A stretch of DNA of 64,000 bases from CBDBIG01 sp965205845 [NCBI: bacterium]. GTDB lineage: Bacteria > SAR324. Below, piece after piece: positions 18,370 to 27,760 of the stretch; position 1 is the stretch's first letter; every line of letters starts with the position of its first letter. Where the stretch lies: NCBI GenBank assembly GCA_965205845.1, contig CBDBIG010000003.1, forward strand, positions 310,001 to 374,000. The letters run 5' to 3'. The position numbers and the translations under genes are program-made. The notes beneath the pieces were generated by a model that was not told where the DNA came from, ran no database searches, and saw only the letters and a program-made list of their open reading frames with translations.

Positions 18370-19068
18370 GTGTCACACGCGAAAAATTGGGATGCCTGTT
18401 TGGAAGATTTATACTTTAAGCAGTTGTTGCTGGGGCCCATGGAGAATTTTGTCTACCTCATTGGCTCGCACTCGAGCAAGGAGGCTTTGGTGGTTGACCC
18501 TGCATGGCAGGTACAACGCATTTTAGACATCCTGGCCCAAGATGACATGCAATTAAAAGGAATGCTGATTACCCACACCCATTTTGATCACGTGGGGGGG
18601 GATTTTCAAGGTAACCATGTTGAAGGGGTGGAGCACTTGATGGAGAAACACCCCACCCGCGTTTACGTGCACAAAGCAGAGGCTAATTTTGCCCCCTTGC
18701 CCATGAGTGAACTGGTGGCGGTCGAAAACAACCATCAAATTACGCTAGGAAAGGTTGTTGTGCAATGCATTCATACCCCTGGTCATACCCCAGGGTCCCA
18801 GTGTTTTAAACTGGATGACAGGCTGGTTGCTGGCGATACCTTGTTTATTGGTTCCTGCGGACGTACCGATTTACCGGGGGGCGATGCAGGGGAATTGTAT
18901 GATAGTTTGACTCAAAAGCTGATGAAATTAGAAGAAAATACGCTGGTTTTTCCGGGCCACAATTATGCCCATGGACAGTGCAATACCACCATCATGGCCG
19001 AAAAAAAACACAATCCTTTTTTTGGTTTTTCTTCCCGCAGTGCTTTTTTGGCTGCCATGGGATATTAG
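18370..19068 (+). CDS. MBL-fold metallohydrolase, glyoxalase II-like
   Basis: The 232-aa metallo-beta-lactamase-fold hydrolase has the metal motif THTHFDHVGG (HxHxDH), then HTPGHTPGS with the third His, GDTLFIGSCGRTDLPGGD, and VFPGHNYAHG near the end. GRTDLPGGD and the short C-terminus resemble glyoxalase II-like or persulfide-dioxygenase-like hydrolases, not the longer human-type glyoxalase II. Start is a GTG at 18370. It follows the GST gene by 80 bp on the same strand, so a shared role in thiol or electrophile metabolism is possible but inferred. Confidence 0.85.
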   Translation: MSHAKNWDACLEDLYFKQLLLGPMENFVYLIGSHSSKEALVVDPAWQVQRILDILAQDDMQLKGMLITHTHFDHVGGDFQGNHVEGVEHLMEKHPTRVYVHKAEANFAPLPMSELVAVENNHQITLGKVVVQCIHTPGHTPGSQCFKLDDRLVAGDTLFIGSCGRTDLPGGDAGELYDSLTQKLMKLEENTLVFPGHNYAHGQCNTTIMAEKKHNPFFGFSSRSAFLAAMGY

Positions 19069-19131
19069 TTTTTAGGGGTGGGACAAGGTTTTTGCCAACC
19101 GCCAATGGCGGGCAGCCCGCCCCACGCAAGA

Positions 19132-19243
19132 TGTGTGCTGTGATGCCCATAGGTGGCAAGGCAAGCAAAAGTGCCCCTTTGTGCGGGTGTGTGCTGTGAT
19201 GCCCATAGGTGGCAGGGCAAGCAAAAGTGCCTCTTGCCCATGG
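19132..19243 (+). repeat. 56-bp direct repeat, 2 copies, upstream of leuB
   Basis: Units start at 19132 and 19188 and differ at only a few positions (for example GGCAAGGC against GGCAGGGC). They lie between the MBL hydrolase stop and the leuB start and show no coding content. The array ends about 40 bp before leuB. Confidence 0.92.
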
Positions 19244-19280
19244 ATTCCAATGCTTTTTTAATTCAATCCTCCTTTATTGA

Positions 19281-20399
19281 ATGCCGCTAACCATGAATAA
19301 AAAACTTTTGCTCATGCCGGGAGATGGGGTAGGGCCTGAGGTTATCGAACAAGCGAAACGCGTTTTCGAAGCCCTTGTTTCCCGTGAAGGGCTAGCATTT
19401 GAGGTCGATGAGGCCTTGATTGGTGGTGCAGCTTACGATGCCAGTGGCTCGCCTTTGCCCTTCGAAAGCCTGAGCAAAGCGCGCGAAGCCGATGCCATTT
19501 TACTGGGAGCAGTGGGCGGAGGAAAATGGGATACCTTGGCCGATCATGCCTTGCGTCCTGAACGTGGGTTGCTCCGATTGCGCTCGGAACTGGCCTTGTA
19601 TGCCAATTTGCGGCCCGCCACCGTGCTCCCCCAATTGGTGCAGGCCTCCTCGTTAAAAAAGGAATGGGTCTCGGGCTGCGACTTGTTGGTGGTGCGTGAG
19701 CTCACGGGGGGAATTTATTTTGGGACACCCCGTGGAATTGAGGGAGAGATAGGGCAGCGGCGTGGGTTTAACACCCTTGTGTATAGCGAGTCCGAAATTG
19801 AGCGCATTGTGCGGGTGGGCTGCGATGCGGCACTGGGCCGTGGGGGAGGCCTTTGCTCTGTGGATAAGGCCAATGTTTTAGAATGTTCGATGCTATGGCG
19901 CGAGGTGGCTGGCAAAACAGCCTCCCAATACCAAGGGGTTACTTTAGAACACATGTACGTTGACAATGCAGCCATGCAACTGGTGCGCGACCCACGCCAG
20001 TTTGATGTGATTGTAACGAGCAATATGTTTGGCGATATTTTAAGCGATGTTGCTGCCATGATCACGGGTTCGATTGGAATGCTGCCCTCGGCCAGCTTAG
20101 GGGATGGGGGGGGGCTGTACGAACCTGTACACGGTTCTGCCCCTGATATTGCAGGTCAAGACCGGGCTAACCCCTTGGCTGCCATTTTGTCGGTCGGCAT
20201 GATGTTACGCCACAGTTTTCAACTTTCGCAGCTCGACGATTTGCTGCAAAACGCGGTGAAAGAAGTACTTAAAACCCATTGTACCGCCGATTTAAACATT
20301 GAAGGTGCCAAGGTGGTGGGTTGCACGGAAATGGGTGCGTTGGTAGAAAAGGCGATTGCCAAGCAAACCATGCCCAAGGCCGTTGCATCAAATACGTAA
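19281..20399 (+). CDS. leuB: 3-isopropylmalate dehydrogenase
   Basis: The 372-aa NAD-dependent beta-hydroxyacid dehydrogenase catalyses the oxidative decarboxylation step of leucine synthesis. Seen are the PGDGVGPEV start, GAVGGGKW, the substrate arginines in [32 protein letters not shown], the VDKANVLE lysine region and the metal-site [17 protein letters not shown]. Start is ATG 19281; ATG 19293 (MNKKLL) is also possible. leuA, leuC and leuD are not nearby. A Nudix gene follows after 56 bp. Confidence 0.97.
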   Translation: MPLTMNKKLLLMPGDGVGPEVIEQAKRVFEALVSREGLAFEVDEALIGGAAYDASGSPLPFESLSKAREADAILLGAVGGGKWDTLADHALRPERGLLRLRSELALYANLRPATVLPQLVQASSLKKEWVSGCDLLVVRELTGGIYFGTPRGIEGEIGQRRGFNTLVYSESEIERIVRVGCDAALGRGGGLCSVDKANVLECSMLWREVAGKTASQYQGVTLEHMYVDNAAMQLVRDPRQFDVIVTSNMFGDILSDVAAMITGSIGMLPSASLGDGGGLYEPVHGSAPDIAGQDRANPLAAILSVGMMLRHSFQLSQLDDLLQNAVKEVLKTHCTADLNIEGAKVVGCTEMGALVEKAIAKQTMPKAVASNT

Positions 20400-20455
20400 C
20401 ACCGGATGATGACCGCGCCCACACAAAACACCCTCGTTCAAAGCGATAATAGTTC

Positions 20456-21319
20456 ATGCGTAAATCTGTTCACGTTTTTCATGCCAACGCTGCAAAATCT
20501 GCCAAGCCGCCTCCCGATACACTTGAAGTGCAGGTGCGCCCCGCCGCCACCTTGGTGCTGCTCCGCGATGCTCCCAGCAAAGATGAAGCAAGCAGCGTGT
20601 TGCAGGTACTCCTTTTGCGCCGCACCCCCAAAGCGGGTTTTGCTGCCAACGCCTATGTGTTTCCTGGTGGGGCGGTCGATGTCCATGATTGTACCCCAAA
20701 CGCCGCGCGATTGAGTACCCTTAGCCAAGGGCAAGCGGGTAAAGCCCTTGGCCTTACGGCCCATCATGAAGCGTTGGGCTACTACCTTTGCGCGATTCGC
20801 GAAACCTTTGAAGAGGCCCTCATTTTGGTGGGGAGCAAAAAACACCGTGGAACCCAACCCGATGTGGTGGTTTTGCGCGAGGCTCGCGAGCAGATGCAAA
20901 ACGGCAAGGTGGATTTTTTTTCGTGGCTACAAAAACAAGATCTCATGCTGCATGCAAAAGACTTGGTGTATTTTTCTCATTGGATTACCCCTAAGGGGTC
21001 TTCCCGCCGTTTTGACACGCGTTTTTTTGCCTGCCGTGCACCCAGTACGGCGGCTGTGGAGGTCGACAATGGCGAAATGCTGGCCAGCTGGTGGACCACA
21101 CCCGCACAAGCCCTCGACGCCTTGAAAGAACGCAGGATTGAAATGATGCACCCCACCGCGGCAACCTTACGGTTGCTCTTACAGCACCAAACAGTGAAGG
21201 ACGCACTGCAAAATTTGGCTCAGCAACCTAAAGGCCCCGTACTGCCCAAACGGGTAACCACGCCCCAGGGCGAAATGCGCGTCCTGATGCCATGGGATAA
21301 GGATTATGAAAACGCTTAA
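20456..21319 (+). CDS. Nudix hydrolase, NUDT19-like
   Basis: The 287-aa protein resembles the NUDT19/RP2 branch of Nudix hydrolases, which have a long insertion inside the Nudix box and in some cases cleave CoA derivatives. FAANAYVFPGGAVD supplies the first half of the box; after about 40 residues CAIRETFEEALILVG gives the second half with the metal-binding REx2EE. The usual Gly after EEx is replaced by Leu here. C-terminal WITPKGSSRRFDTRFFAC also fits the family. ATG 20456. The stop overlaps the following porin gene by 14 bp, so the two are translationally linked. Confidence 0.82.
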   Translation: MRKSVHVFHANAAKSAKPPPDTLEVQVRPAATLVLLRDAPSKDEASSVLQVLLLRRTPKAGFAANAYVFPGGAVDVHDCTPNAARLSTLSQGQAGKALGLTAHHEALGYYLCAIRETFEEALILVGSKKHRGTQPDVVVLREAREQMQNGKVDFFSWLQKQDLMLHAKDLVYFSHWITPKGSSRRFDTRFFACRAPSTAAVEVDNGEMLASWWTTPAQALDALKERRIEMMHPTAATLRLLLQHQTVKDALQNLAQQPKGPVLPKRVTTPQGEMRVLMPWDKDYENA

Positions 21320-22856
21320 TCGATTGAAAATAAGCCCATGGTTTTTGACGGCGTATGTGCTCGCCTGTCTGGCACCGCCCGCTTTAGCACAACGCAATTT
21401 TAAACCCCTTGAGCAAGGGGATGGCGTTGATGTTGAAGAAAAAATCGTCCTTTTGCGCGGTGTCGAGGCGCGGGCAGAGTTTGCCGCATGGTTGGAGCAA
21501 ATGCGCTCGAGCGATCTAAAGCTTGAATTGGGGCACGCTTCAGGAAGCCGTTCCAAGCAAGATACCCTACTCTTTTTTAGAACGGTAAGGCACCAAAATA
21601 TTTCGGTTAATTTGGAAGTCCAATTGGGTGATACCGCCTTTCAACCTACTGAATGGCGCCGCCAAGAAGACCCCAGCAGTGCAGCACGTGCGCCGCAGTC
21701 GAACCCATTAACCCTAAGCGTACGCCAGGCGCACATTGCCTACCGCTTTAATCCACGCTCACGCCTGCGAATAGGCAAGCAGTATGTTTCTTTCGACGAG
21801 GGGCGGGGCAAAATCTTTCACGGTTTTTTTCCAGCGATCCAATTTGATTGCTTTGTGAAGACCTGGTGCTTTCCCATCAAAGTGGCGTATATCGGCCCAT
21901 CATCTGCCGATGCGGCCTACCAGTTTGCCTTGCGCTATCCCGCTTGGGATGAGGGTGAGGGCCTTGAGCGCCGCCGTTTTCAGGTAGAATTGTTCCGGAC
22001 ACGCTACACAGAAAACAATGTCCCTTTGGCGGTAGGTTTTGGGGCAGGACGTTCTAACCCAAGCGATCAAGACGACCTCACCCAAAATCCCACCTTGGTA
22101 AATGATGGCGCAGGAACGGTGTTTTTTGATACCAACGGTGTCGACATATACGGGCTACGCTTTTGGTGGGATACGTCATGGCTAAACTTGTATTTGGATA
22201 CCATTTCCTCAAACGGCGCACGGGTGTACCATCGGCGCAAATTACCAACGGGGGACTTTGTAAGCTCTTTAAATGGCGGGGCAGAAACCAATCGCCAACA
22301 AGTAAGGGGCAATGCCAGTGAGCTAGAGGTCTCGATTTCCGTGCAAAAAAACTTGCGCTTTGGTTTGCGTGTGATGCGCGCAGATGGCGACCCAAATCGC
22401 AGCAATGCAGGGCAAGGCGTGTACGCCCGCAGTTTAGAGGGGTATTATGAGATTACCCCGGGGGGCTACACGGGCAGCAGGCTTTATTTTAATGGCAGCG
22501 GTGGCGAAGCCCTTAACAAAGGCCTTGGCTTGGGGCATTCCATCACCAATACCTCCATGGATAGCGTGTTGTTTTATTGGAAACAAGCGCAAAATTTGGG
22601 TCTTTCTTTTGACATCGCAATCCATCGCTTGGCTTACAAGCACCCTGTACGCAACGCCCAAGGGGCTTTCACCACCGATATTGGGAGAGAATTGAATGTC
22701 TTGATGCAAAAGCCCTTGAGTGAGGACTTAAATTTGGAATGGGAATTCAATTATATTTCTGCTGCCAGTGGGTTTTCCTTAACCGACCACCGACCACCCG
22801 TGGCCAGTCCCGATGACCTGTCCCAGGCTATTATGCGCCTTCACTATCGTTTTTAG
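21306..22856 (+). CDS. Alginate-export-like outer-membrane porin
   Basis: The 516-aa exported barrel protein has a signal peptide (hydrophobic residues about 12-26, cleavage near ALAQR) and a long strand-rich body. IAYRFNPRSRLRIGKQYVSFDEGRG resembles the alginate-export/phosphate-selective porin-like families, where a strand with RIGRQ is typical, and the C-terminus ends in LHYRF, a classical final barrel strand with terminal Phe. Two Cys in FDCFVKTWCF may pair. It overlaps the Nudix gene by 14 bp. The substrate is unknown. Confidence 0.75.
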   Translation: MKTLNRLKISPWFLTAYVLACLAPPALAQRNFKPLEQGDGVDVEEKIVLLRGVEARAEFAAWLEQMRSSDLKLELGHASGSRSKQDTLLFFRTVRHQNISVNLEVQLGDTAFQPTEWRRQEDPSSAARAPQSNPLTLSVRQAHIAYRFNPRSRLRIGKQYVSFDEGRGKIFHGFFPAIQFDCFVKTWCFPIKVAYIGPSSADAAYQFALRYPAWDEGEGLERRRFQVELFRTRYTENNVPLAVGFGAGRSNPSDQDDLTQNPTLVNDGAGTVFFDTNGVDIYGLRFWWDTSWLNLYLDTISSNGARVYHRRKLPTGDFVSSLNGGAETNRQQVRGNASELEVSISVQKNLRFGLRVMRADGDPNRSNAGQGVYARSLEGYYEITPGGYTGSRLYFNGSGGEALNKGLGLGHSITNTSMDSVLFYWKQAQNLGLSFDIAIHRLAYKHPVRNAQGAFTTDIGRELNVLMQKPLSEDLNLEWEFNYISAASGFSLTDHRPPVASPDDLSQAIMRLHYRF

Positions 22857-22871
22857 AGATCGTTTTTAGAG
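22846..22871 (+). repeat. 13-bp tandem duplication at the porin stop codon
   Basis: ATCGTTTTTAGAG occurs twice in direct succession (22846-22858 and 22859-22871). It covers the last codons and stop of the porin gene. This is a very small example of the gene-end duplication seen elsewhere in the window. Confidence 0.85.
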
Positions 22872-22886
22872 TGAGACAATATCTTG

Positions 22887-24194
22887 ATGAGCAAAGCACC
22901 CGCATTGCATTTAAACCGTTCCAACGCACTGTTTCAGCAAGCCCAACAGCTGCTGGTGGGTGGGGTGAACAGTCCTGTGCGTACTTTTCGCGCAGTTGGG
23001 AACGCACACCCCTTGTTTATCCAAAAGGCAAAAGGGGCTTACGTGTATGATGTGGATGGCAATCGCTACCTCGATTACATGGGTGCCTGGGGTCCTATGA
23101 TTTTAGGCCACGCCCATGAAACCATTGAAAAAGCGGTGATTGAGGCCGTGAAGAATGGACTGGCCTTTGGCTTGTGCTGTGAAACCGAAATGGAACTGGC
23201 CAAAGCCGTACAAGCATGCTGCCCCCATGTAGAACAAGTGCGCTTTGTGAATTCTGGGGGGGAAGCCGCGCAAACGGCCTTGCGCTTGGCACGCGGGTAT
23301 ACTAAACGAGAGAAGGTGGTGAAGTTTAACGGCTGCTATCATGGAAGCATCGACCCGCTGTTGGTCAAAGCGGGTTCGGGCCTGTCCACTTTAGGCATTC
23401 CCGATTCCGCGGGCGTAACCGCAGGCAGTGCGCAAGATACCCTGTGCGCCGAATTTAACGACCTTGAGAGTGTGATCGCATTGTTTGAGGCCAATGCGGG
23501 TGAGGTCGCAGCGCTTATTTTAGAGATTATTCCTGGCAATATGGGGGTGGTAACCCCCAAACTACCCTTTTTACAAGGGTTAAGGGACTTGTGCGATCGC
23601 GAAGGTGCGGTGCTGATTGCGGATGAGGTGATGACTGGCTTTAGGGTGGGTTTGGGTGGTGCGCATGCGCTATTTGGGCTTGTGCCCGATTTGATAATGT
23701 TTGGTAAAGTAATGGGCGGTGGCATGCCCGTAGGTGCGGTCGGGGGACGCACAGATATTATGCAAACTCTCTCGCCACAAGGGCCTGTGTACCAAGGGGG
23801 CACGCTGTCTGGTAACCCTGTGGCCATGGCCGCTGGACTTGCTGCGTTAACCCTATTGCAACAACAAGAACGTGATGATGGGTTTTATGCCGAACTCAAC
23901 CGCAAAAGCGCCATGCTATTGGATGGCCTAAAGAGCATTTGCAAAAGTGCGGACATTGGTGTGCAAACGTGCCATTTTGGGGGCATGCTAGGGTTTTACT
24001 TTAGCGATACTCCCGTAGAAAATTACCGCCAAGCGATGGCAGCCAATGGACCTCAGTATCAGCGTTTGTTTCGCGGCTTGCTTAAACGCGGGATCGTGTT
24101 TGCGCCCTCGGCTTTAGAAGCCGCTTTTGTATCGACAGCCCATGGCGAAGAAGAGATTGAGCAGACCCTTGATGCGATGAAAGAGGTGTTGTGA
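22887..24194 (+). CDS. hemL: Glutamate-1-semialdehyde 2,1-aminomutase
   Basis: The 435-aa PLP enzyme makes 5-aminolevulinate from glutamate-1-semialdehyde in the C5 heme pathway. The PGGVNSPVR-like start (LLVGGVNSPVRTFRAVG), VNSGGEAAQTALRLAR, the PLP aspartate in IADEVMTGFR and the Schiff-base lysine in MFGKVMGGGMPVGAVGG are all present. TTG 22884 precedes ATG 22887 in frame; I use the ATG. The stop TGA overlaps the start of the atpI-like gene (TGATG), coupling heme synthesis and ATP synthase genes on one message. Confidence 0.97.
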   Translation: MSKAPALHLNRSNALFQQAQQLLVGGVNSPVRTFRAVGNAHPLFIQKAKGAYVYDVDGNRYLDYMGAWGPMILGHAHETIEKAVIEAVKNGLAFGLCCETEMELAKAVQACCPHVEQVRFVNSGGEAAQTALRLARGYTKREKVVKFNGCYHGSIDPLLVKAGSGLSTLGIPDSAGVTAGSAQDTLCAEFNDLESVIALFEANAGEVAALILEIIPGNMGVVTPKLPFLQGLRDLCDREGAVLIADEVMTGFRVGLGGAHALFGLVPDLIMFGKVMGGGMPVGAVGGRTDIMQTLSPQGPVYQGGTLSGNPVAMAAGLAALTLLQQQERDDGFYAELNRKSAMLLDGLKSICKSADIGVQTCHFGGMLGFYFSDTPVENYRQAMAANGPQYQRLFRGLLKRGIVFAPSALEAAFVSTAHGEEEIEQTLDAMKEVL

Positions 24195-24445
24195 TGTCAC
24201 CAAACCCTCTCGGTGAAAGGAAACGAAAAGTCCCCCAAGCACCCAAAAAACCGCCGCAGCCTTCCTTGTGGAGCAAAGGCGTGCGATTTATGGCGGTGGG
24301 TGTTGAGGTAGCCGTTGCGATTTTGCTAAGCTTATGGGTGGGTCAGTGGCTTGACATCCGCCTTGGTAGCGAGCCTTGGCTATTGTTGGGATGCATGTTG
24401 GTTGGGATGATTGCCGCGCTCCGTATTTTAATGCGTTTGCGCTAG
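24194..24445 (+). CDS. AtpI/AtpZ-like F0F1 ATP synthase accessory protein
   Basis: The 83-aa protein has a basic, Pro-rich N-terminus and two membrane segments (GVRFMAVGVEVAVAILLSLWVG and PWLLLGCMLVGMIAALRILM), with QWLDIRLGSEPW between them. This matches the short AtpZ/AtpI-type proteins encoded at the head of many atp operons, thought to help c-ring assembly or Mg/Ca transport. ATG 24194 overlaps the hemL stop; a GTG at 24191 is the alternative. The last codons, including the stop, are the first unit of a six-copy array that follows. Confidence 0.82.
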   Translation: MSPNPLGERKRKVPQAPKKPPQPSLWSKGVRFMAVGVEVAVAILLSLWVGQWLDIRLGSEPWLLLGCMLVGMIAALRILMRLR

Positions 24446-24904
24446 GCCTGCGGTTTGCACACAGCGCAGCTATTGGGATGCGTGTTGGTTGGGATGATTG
24501 CCGCGCTCCGTATTTTAATGCGTTTGCGCTAGGCCTGCGGTTTGCACACAGCGCAGCTATTGGGATGCGTGTTGGTTGGGATGATTGCCGTGCCCCGTAT
24601 TTTAATGCGTTTGCGCTAGGCCTGCGGTTTGCACACAGCGCAGCTATTGGGATGCGTGTTGGTTAGGATGGTGGCCGCGCTCCGTATTTTAATGCGTTTG
24701 CGCTAGGCCTGCGGTTTGCACACAGCGCAGCTATTGGGATGCGTGTTGGTTAGGATGGTGGCCGCGCTCCGTATTTTAATGCGTTTGCGCTAGGCCTGCG
24801 GTTTGCACACAGCGCAGCTATTGGGATGCGTGTTGGTTGGGATGGTGGCCGCGCTCCGTATTTTAATGCGTTTGCGCTAGGCCTGCGGTTTGCACACAGC
24901 GCAG
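24380..24904 (+). repeat. 87-bp tandem array, 6 copies, made from the 3' end of the atpI-like gene
   Basis: Units start at 24380, 24470, 24557, 24644, 24731 and 24818. The first lies inside the gene and has 3 extra bases (90 bp); the others are exactly 87 bp, or 29 codons. Each copy repeats the last coding triplets, the TAG stop in the same frame, and 24 bp beyond it. Copies 2-3 carry GGTTGGGATGATTG, copies 4-5 GGTTAGGATGGTGG and copy 6 GGTTGGGATGGTGG, so there are subfamilies. A second frame stays open across the first units, but nothing suggests it is a gene. Confidence 0.97.
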
Positions 24905-24949
24905 CTTTGAAGAATGGGTTCGTAATACAAGCATGCAGCCAGGTGAGGG

Positions 24950-25321
24950 ATGATCGATAAATCTGCAAACGCACTTTCGTGGCGTAGAATAAGGTACTTG
25001 CTTTATGCCATTGCCGTTTTGGGCGGACTCATGGCAGGCTTGAGCCTGTGGTTTATAGGCAGCAAATTTGCTGGTGCGCTCTTGCTTGGGGTAGGCCTGG
25101 TGTTGTTGAACGTGTGGGGGACAGCACGATTTGCCTCTGCCTTGCTAAATAAGCAAAGGAAAAGTTTATTGTGGATTGCCTATCCCTTTAAACTATTGAT
25201 AGACGTAGCCTTCGTCGTGTGGCTTATTGGATATGTGCAAATTGATCCCATTGGGTTTTTAGCGGGGCTCTCTACGCTGGCGATAGGGGTGGTGCTTTTT
25301 GCCTTCTACCCAAATGCTTAA
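24950..25321 (+). CDS. ATP synthase subunit I-like membrane protein
   Basis: The 123-aa hydrophobic protein has four predicted membrane helices (about 15-35, 39-58, 72-92 and 98-118). Size, topology and position directly before atpB match the AtpI/AtpR-type protein of ATP synthase operons. No charged motif diagnostic of AtpR was seen. ATG 24950 follows GTGAGGG closely. It is separated from the first atpI-like gene by the 87-bp array. Confidence 0.72.
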   Translation: MIDKSANALSWRRIRYLLYAIAVLGGLMAGLSLWFIGSKFAGALLLGVGLVLLNVWGTARFASALLNKQRKSLLWIAYPFKLLIDVAFVVWLIGYVQIDPIGFLAGLSTLAIGVVLFAFYPNA

Positions 25322-25381
25322 AAGTTTGTATGTGAGAAACAAATCACGAAAAAGGGCGGAAATTAAAGGGGACCGGCGCTT

Positions 25382-26101
25382 ATGGCAGAACAAAATGCAA
25401 TTACTTGGGGAGAACAGTTGCTTCCAGGGGTTGAGCACACGTTGGCGAAGTATGGCGTGGACCCCCATGCAGGGATTGACGCTGTGGTGGTGGGAGTTGC
25501 GCTGGTTGCCTTTGCCTATGTGGTTGGCCGTCCTTTTCGCAAAGGGCGCATGCTTGAGCCCAAAGGCAAGGCCAGTTACAGTTTTTTAGGAGAGGTCTTG
25601 GTGGGCGGCATGCTGAACATGTTTAACGGAATTATTCGTAGTGGCGCAAGGCCGTTTTTTGTGCTACTGGGTTCCTTTGCTTTGTTTATTTTAGCAAACA
25701 ATTTGATCGGTTTGATCCCTGGGTTTCACCCACCCACCTCTCAGTACAACGTTACGGTGGTGATGGCGTTGATGGTGTTTTTTACGGCTCATTACACGGG
25801 GATTCGTCAACACAAATTTGGTTATGTTAAAAAATTTTTGGGACCTTTGGTGTTGATAGCCCCGCTCATTTTTCCCATTGAAATCATCAGTCACCTCGTT
25901 CGCCCGCTTTCGTTGTCTGTACGTTTGTTTGGTAACATTACGGGTGACCATCAGGTGGTGTCGGTGTTTAGCTCGCTACTCGCTGTTGGATTGCCTGTGC
26001 CCTTTATGGCATTGGGCGTGCTTGTTTCTTTTTTACAAGCGTATGTGTTTGTTTTATTGGCAGCAGTATACTTTCAAGATGCACTAGACCACCCACACTA
26101 G
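25382..26101 (+). CDS. atpB: ATP synthase subunit a
   Basis: The 239-aa Fo stator subunit forms the two half-channels for ions. The essential arginine lies in [14 protein letters not shown], preceded by [13 protein letters not shown], and [15 protein letters not shown] is the usual helix-3 region. The C-terminus has the [17 protein letters not shown] helix. ATG 25382 with AAAGGGG upstream. It is followed by atpE after about 107 bp, in the usual a-c order. Confidence 0.96.
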   Translation: MAEQNAITWGEQLLPGVEHTLAKYGVDPHAGIDAVVVGVALVAFAYVVGRPFRKGRMLEPKGKASYSFLGEVLVGGMLNMFNGIIRSGARPFFVLLGSFALFILANNLIGLIPGFHPPTSQYNVTVVMALMVFFTAHYTGIRQHKFGYVKKFLGPLVLIAPLIFPIEIISHLVRPLSLSVRLFGNITGDHQVVSVFSSLLAVGLPVPFMALGVLVSFLQAYVFVLLAAVYFQDALDHPH

Positions 26102-26208
26102 CCCCTGTTTGTTGTGCGTCGGGAGGGGAGGTATTGTACCTAAGTTACGCACAGGTTTATTGGATGACCGTGATCCGCCAACATTTTATGAAAGAAAAGA
26201 AAACATAC

Positions 26209-26520
26209 ATGAAACAAAAAACCTTATTTCTATTTGGCTTATTCATCTTGGCTTTGGCTACCCCGCTTTATGCTGCCACGGGCGAAGTTGCGACGTTGGG
26301 CCTGGCCTTAGGAGCAGGCATTGCCATTGGGATTGCTGCTTTAGGTGGTGGTATTGGTCAAGGTATCGCTGTTTCCAGTGCCTTAGAAGGCATTGCGCGC
26401 AACCCAAATGCGGCGGATAAAATTTTTACCCCCATGATTATTGGCCTCGCCTTGATTGAATCGTTGGTAATTTACGGCTTGGTAATTGCGTTTATTTTGC
26501 AAGCAAAAATTGCTGTCTAG
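26209..26520 (+). CDS. atpE: ATP synthase subunit c with N-terminal leader
   Basis: The c-ring subunit has GIGQG in helix 1, the polar loop ARNPNA and the ion-binding Glu84 in [10 protein letters not shown] of helix 2. The product, 103 aa from ATG 26209, carries an extra N-terminal hydrophobic leader ([22 protein letters not shown]) that looks like a cleavable signal peptide, known in c subunits of some delta/epsilon-type bacteria. The frame is open from 26134, and ATG 26188 is another start. Gln51, Glu84, Ser85 and Tyr89 match part of the Na+-binding signature, but the following Thr is Leu. No atpF follows. Confidence 0.93.
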   Translation: MKQKTLFLFGLFILALATPLYAATGEVATLGLALGAGIAIGIAALGGGIGQGIAVSSALEGIARNPNAADKIFTPMIIGLALIESLVIYGLVIAFILQAKIAV

Positions 26521-26790
26521 CCTACTGATTGCTTGGCCTTAAAGCGATGAGGGGCACATTAGGGCAAAACAACACGCTCTTTGGTTTTTCTTTAAAAGGC
26601 GGCTAAAGGGCACGTTTGGGTGGGTACGTGTCGCCAAGCGATTTGGCGGATTGCTTGTTCCTTTCGCCCCTTGCCCCCGTTTACCGGGGGTTGCTTGGCT
26701 CGTACTTTTTGATGAGGCTATTTATCAGCATATGTGCAAGCTTTTGGCTGTGATACAAGGCCTTATGTAACCAACCACTTCCGCCCAAGA
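26521..26790. other. Intergenic region after atpE, with one strong hairpin
   Basis: No gene is visible where atpF would be expected. An inverted repeat CCCCCG-TTTAC-CGGGGG (26674-26679 and 26685-26690) could form a stable hairpin about 155 bp past atpE. It lacks a U-run directly after it, so termination is only a possibility. Confidence 0.4.
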
Positions 26791-26974
26791 GCGATCTCAT
26801 TCAATCCCGTCGCGTTGTGTTCGCCCGTAGCCGATCAAAAACCCTTGTGAAAGCGATCTCATTCAATCCCGTCGCGTTGTGTTCGCCCGTAGCCGATCAA
26901 AAACCCTTGTGAAAGCGATCTCATTCAATCCCATCGCGTTGTGTTCGCCCGTAGCCGATCAAAAACCCTTGTGA
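26789..26974 (+). repeat. 62-bp tandem repeat, 3 copies
   Basis: Units start near 26789, 26851 and 26913 and are almost identical (CCCGTCGCG against CCCATCGCG in the last). They lie in the gene-free stretch between atpE and ffh and do not resemble either gene. No spacers are present. Confidence 0.95.
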
Positions 26975-27592
26975 ATCCGTTTTCTGGCACCTGCGCCTAA
27001 ACCCCTTTTAGCAATTGCGTGTAAACCCTTGGGGTATGCCTTAAAAAAGCCGTGGGGGTATTCATGGGGCGTTTGCCCCTTTGCCGACCACCCCTTACCC
27101 GTGTGTCCTGAGAAGGGCACGGGAAAGAGCGGTCCATTTGGCGGTCAAAACCGCCTTTTACGCGCAAGATGAAACGGGTTTTTCATCGGCCATTTTGGGT
27201 TTTGGTTTAAAGGTTTTGGTTTAAGCCAACGCTTAAAACTCAGGTAACCGCCCAGCCCAGCCAAGAAGTGCATGTGTCCGAGCCTTGCTGGCGTGAAAAA
27301 CATACCTCTCGCGCCTTGGCAGGGTTGCTCGCCCTTGCGTATCACTTAAAGCGGGCAAGGGCTTTTTTGGGGTTATTCTCTATTGCCTTGGTGCTGTGGG
27401 TTGGCTTTTCTTGGAGTGCTTCCTCTTGGGTAGGAGGCCTCGGCAGCACTCTCGAGCCTTGAAGCCCTTTTGCAAAAGCACCTTGCATTCTCTGGGGGCA
27501 GGCTTTACCCACAAAACCTAAAACCGCGTTATGAATCGCTACGCTATTGCGGGCAAAAGCCCTTTTTTGAGCATGGCTTGCCCTTTGGTCGA
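26975..27592. other. Gene-poor stretch between repeat arrays
   Basis: About 620 bp with small internal duplications (GGTTTTGGTTTAA twice near 27197-27225). A plus-strand frame at 27268-27462 holds one hydrophobic segment (FLGLFSIALVLWVGFSW), and a minus-strand frame runs through the 12-bp array. Neither resembles a known protein or has a good ribosome binding site. I call no gene. Confidence 0.45.
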
Positions 27593-27700
27593 TTTCAAAC
27601 ACAGGTTCAAACACAGGTTCAAACACAGGTTCAAACACAGGTTCAAACACAGGTTCAAACACAGGTTCAAACACAGGTTCAAACACAGGTTCAAACACAG
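27593..27700 (+). repeat. 12-bp minisatellite, 9 copies
   Basis: The unit TTCAAACACAGG is repeated nine times without interruption. Because 12 is a multiple of three, the minus strand reads as EPVF repeated in one frame and CLNL in another, giving a long but probably meaningless open frame at 27342-27893. Confidence 0.95.
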
Positions 27701-27760
27701 TGCCATCAATCGCAATGCTCGCCTTGACCTTAAAACCCCAAACCCATTCCTTCTTGGACG

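Noticed and set aside
24376-24666. Plus-strand frame through the 87-bp array (repeated MRVGWDDCRAPYFNAF)
   Set aside because: It is an alternate frame of the duplicated atpI tail, kept open by the 29-codon unit. No start context or family supports it.
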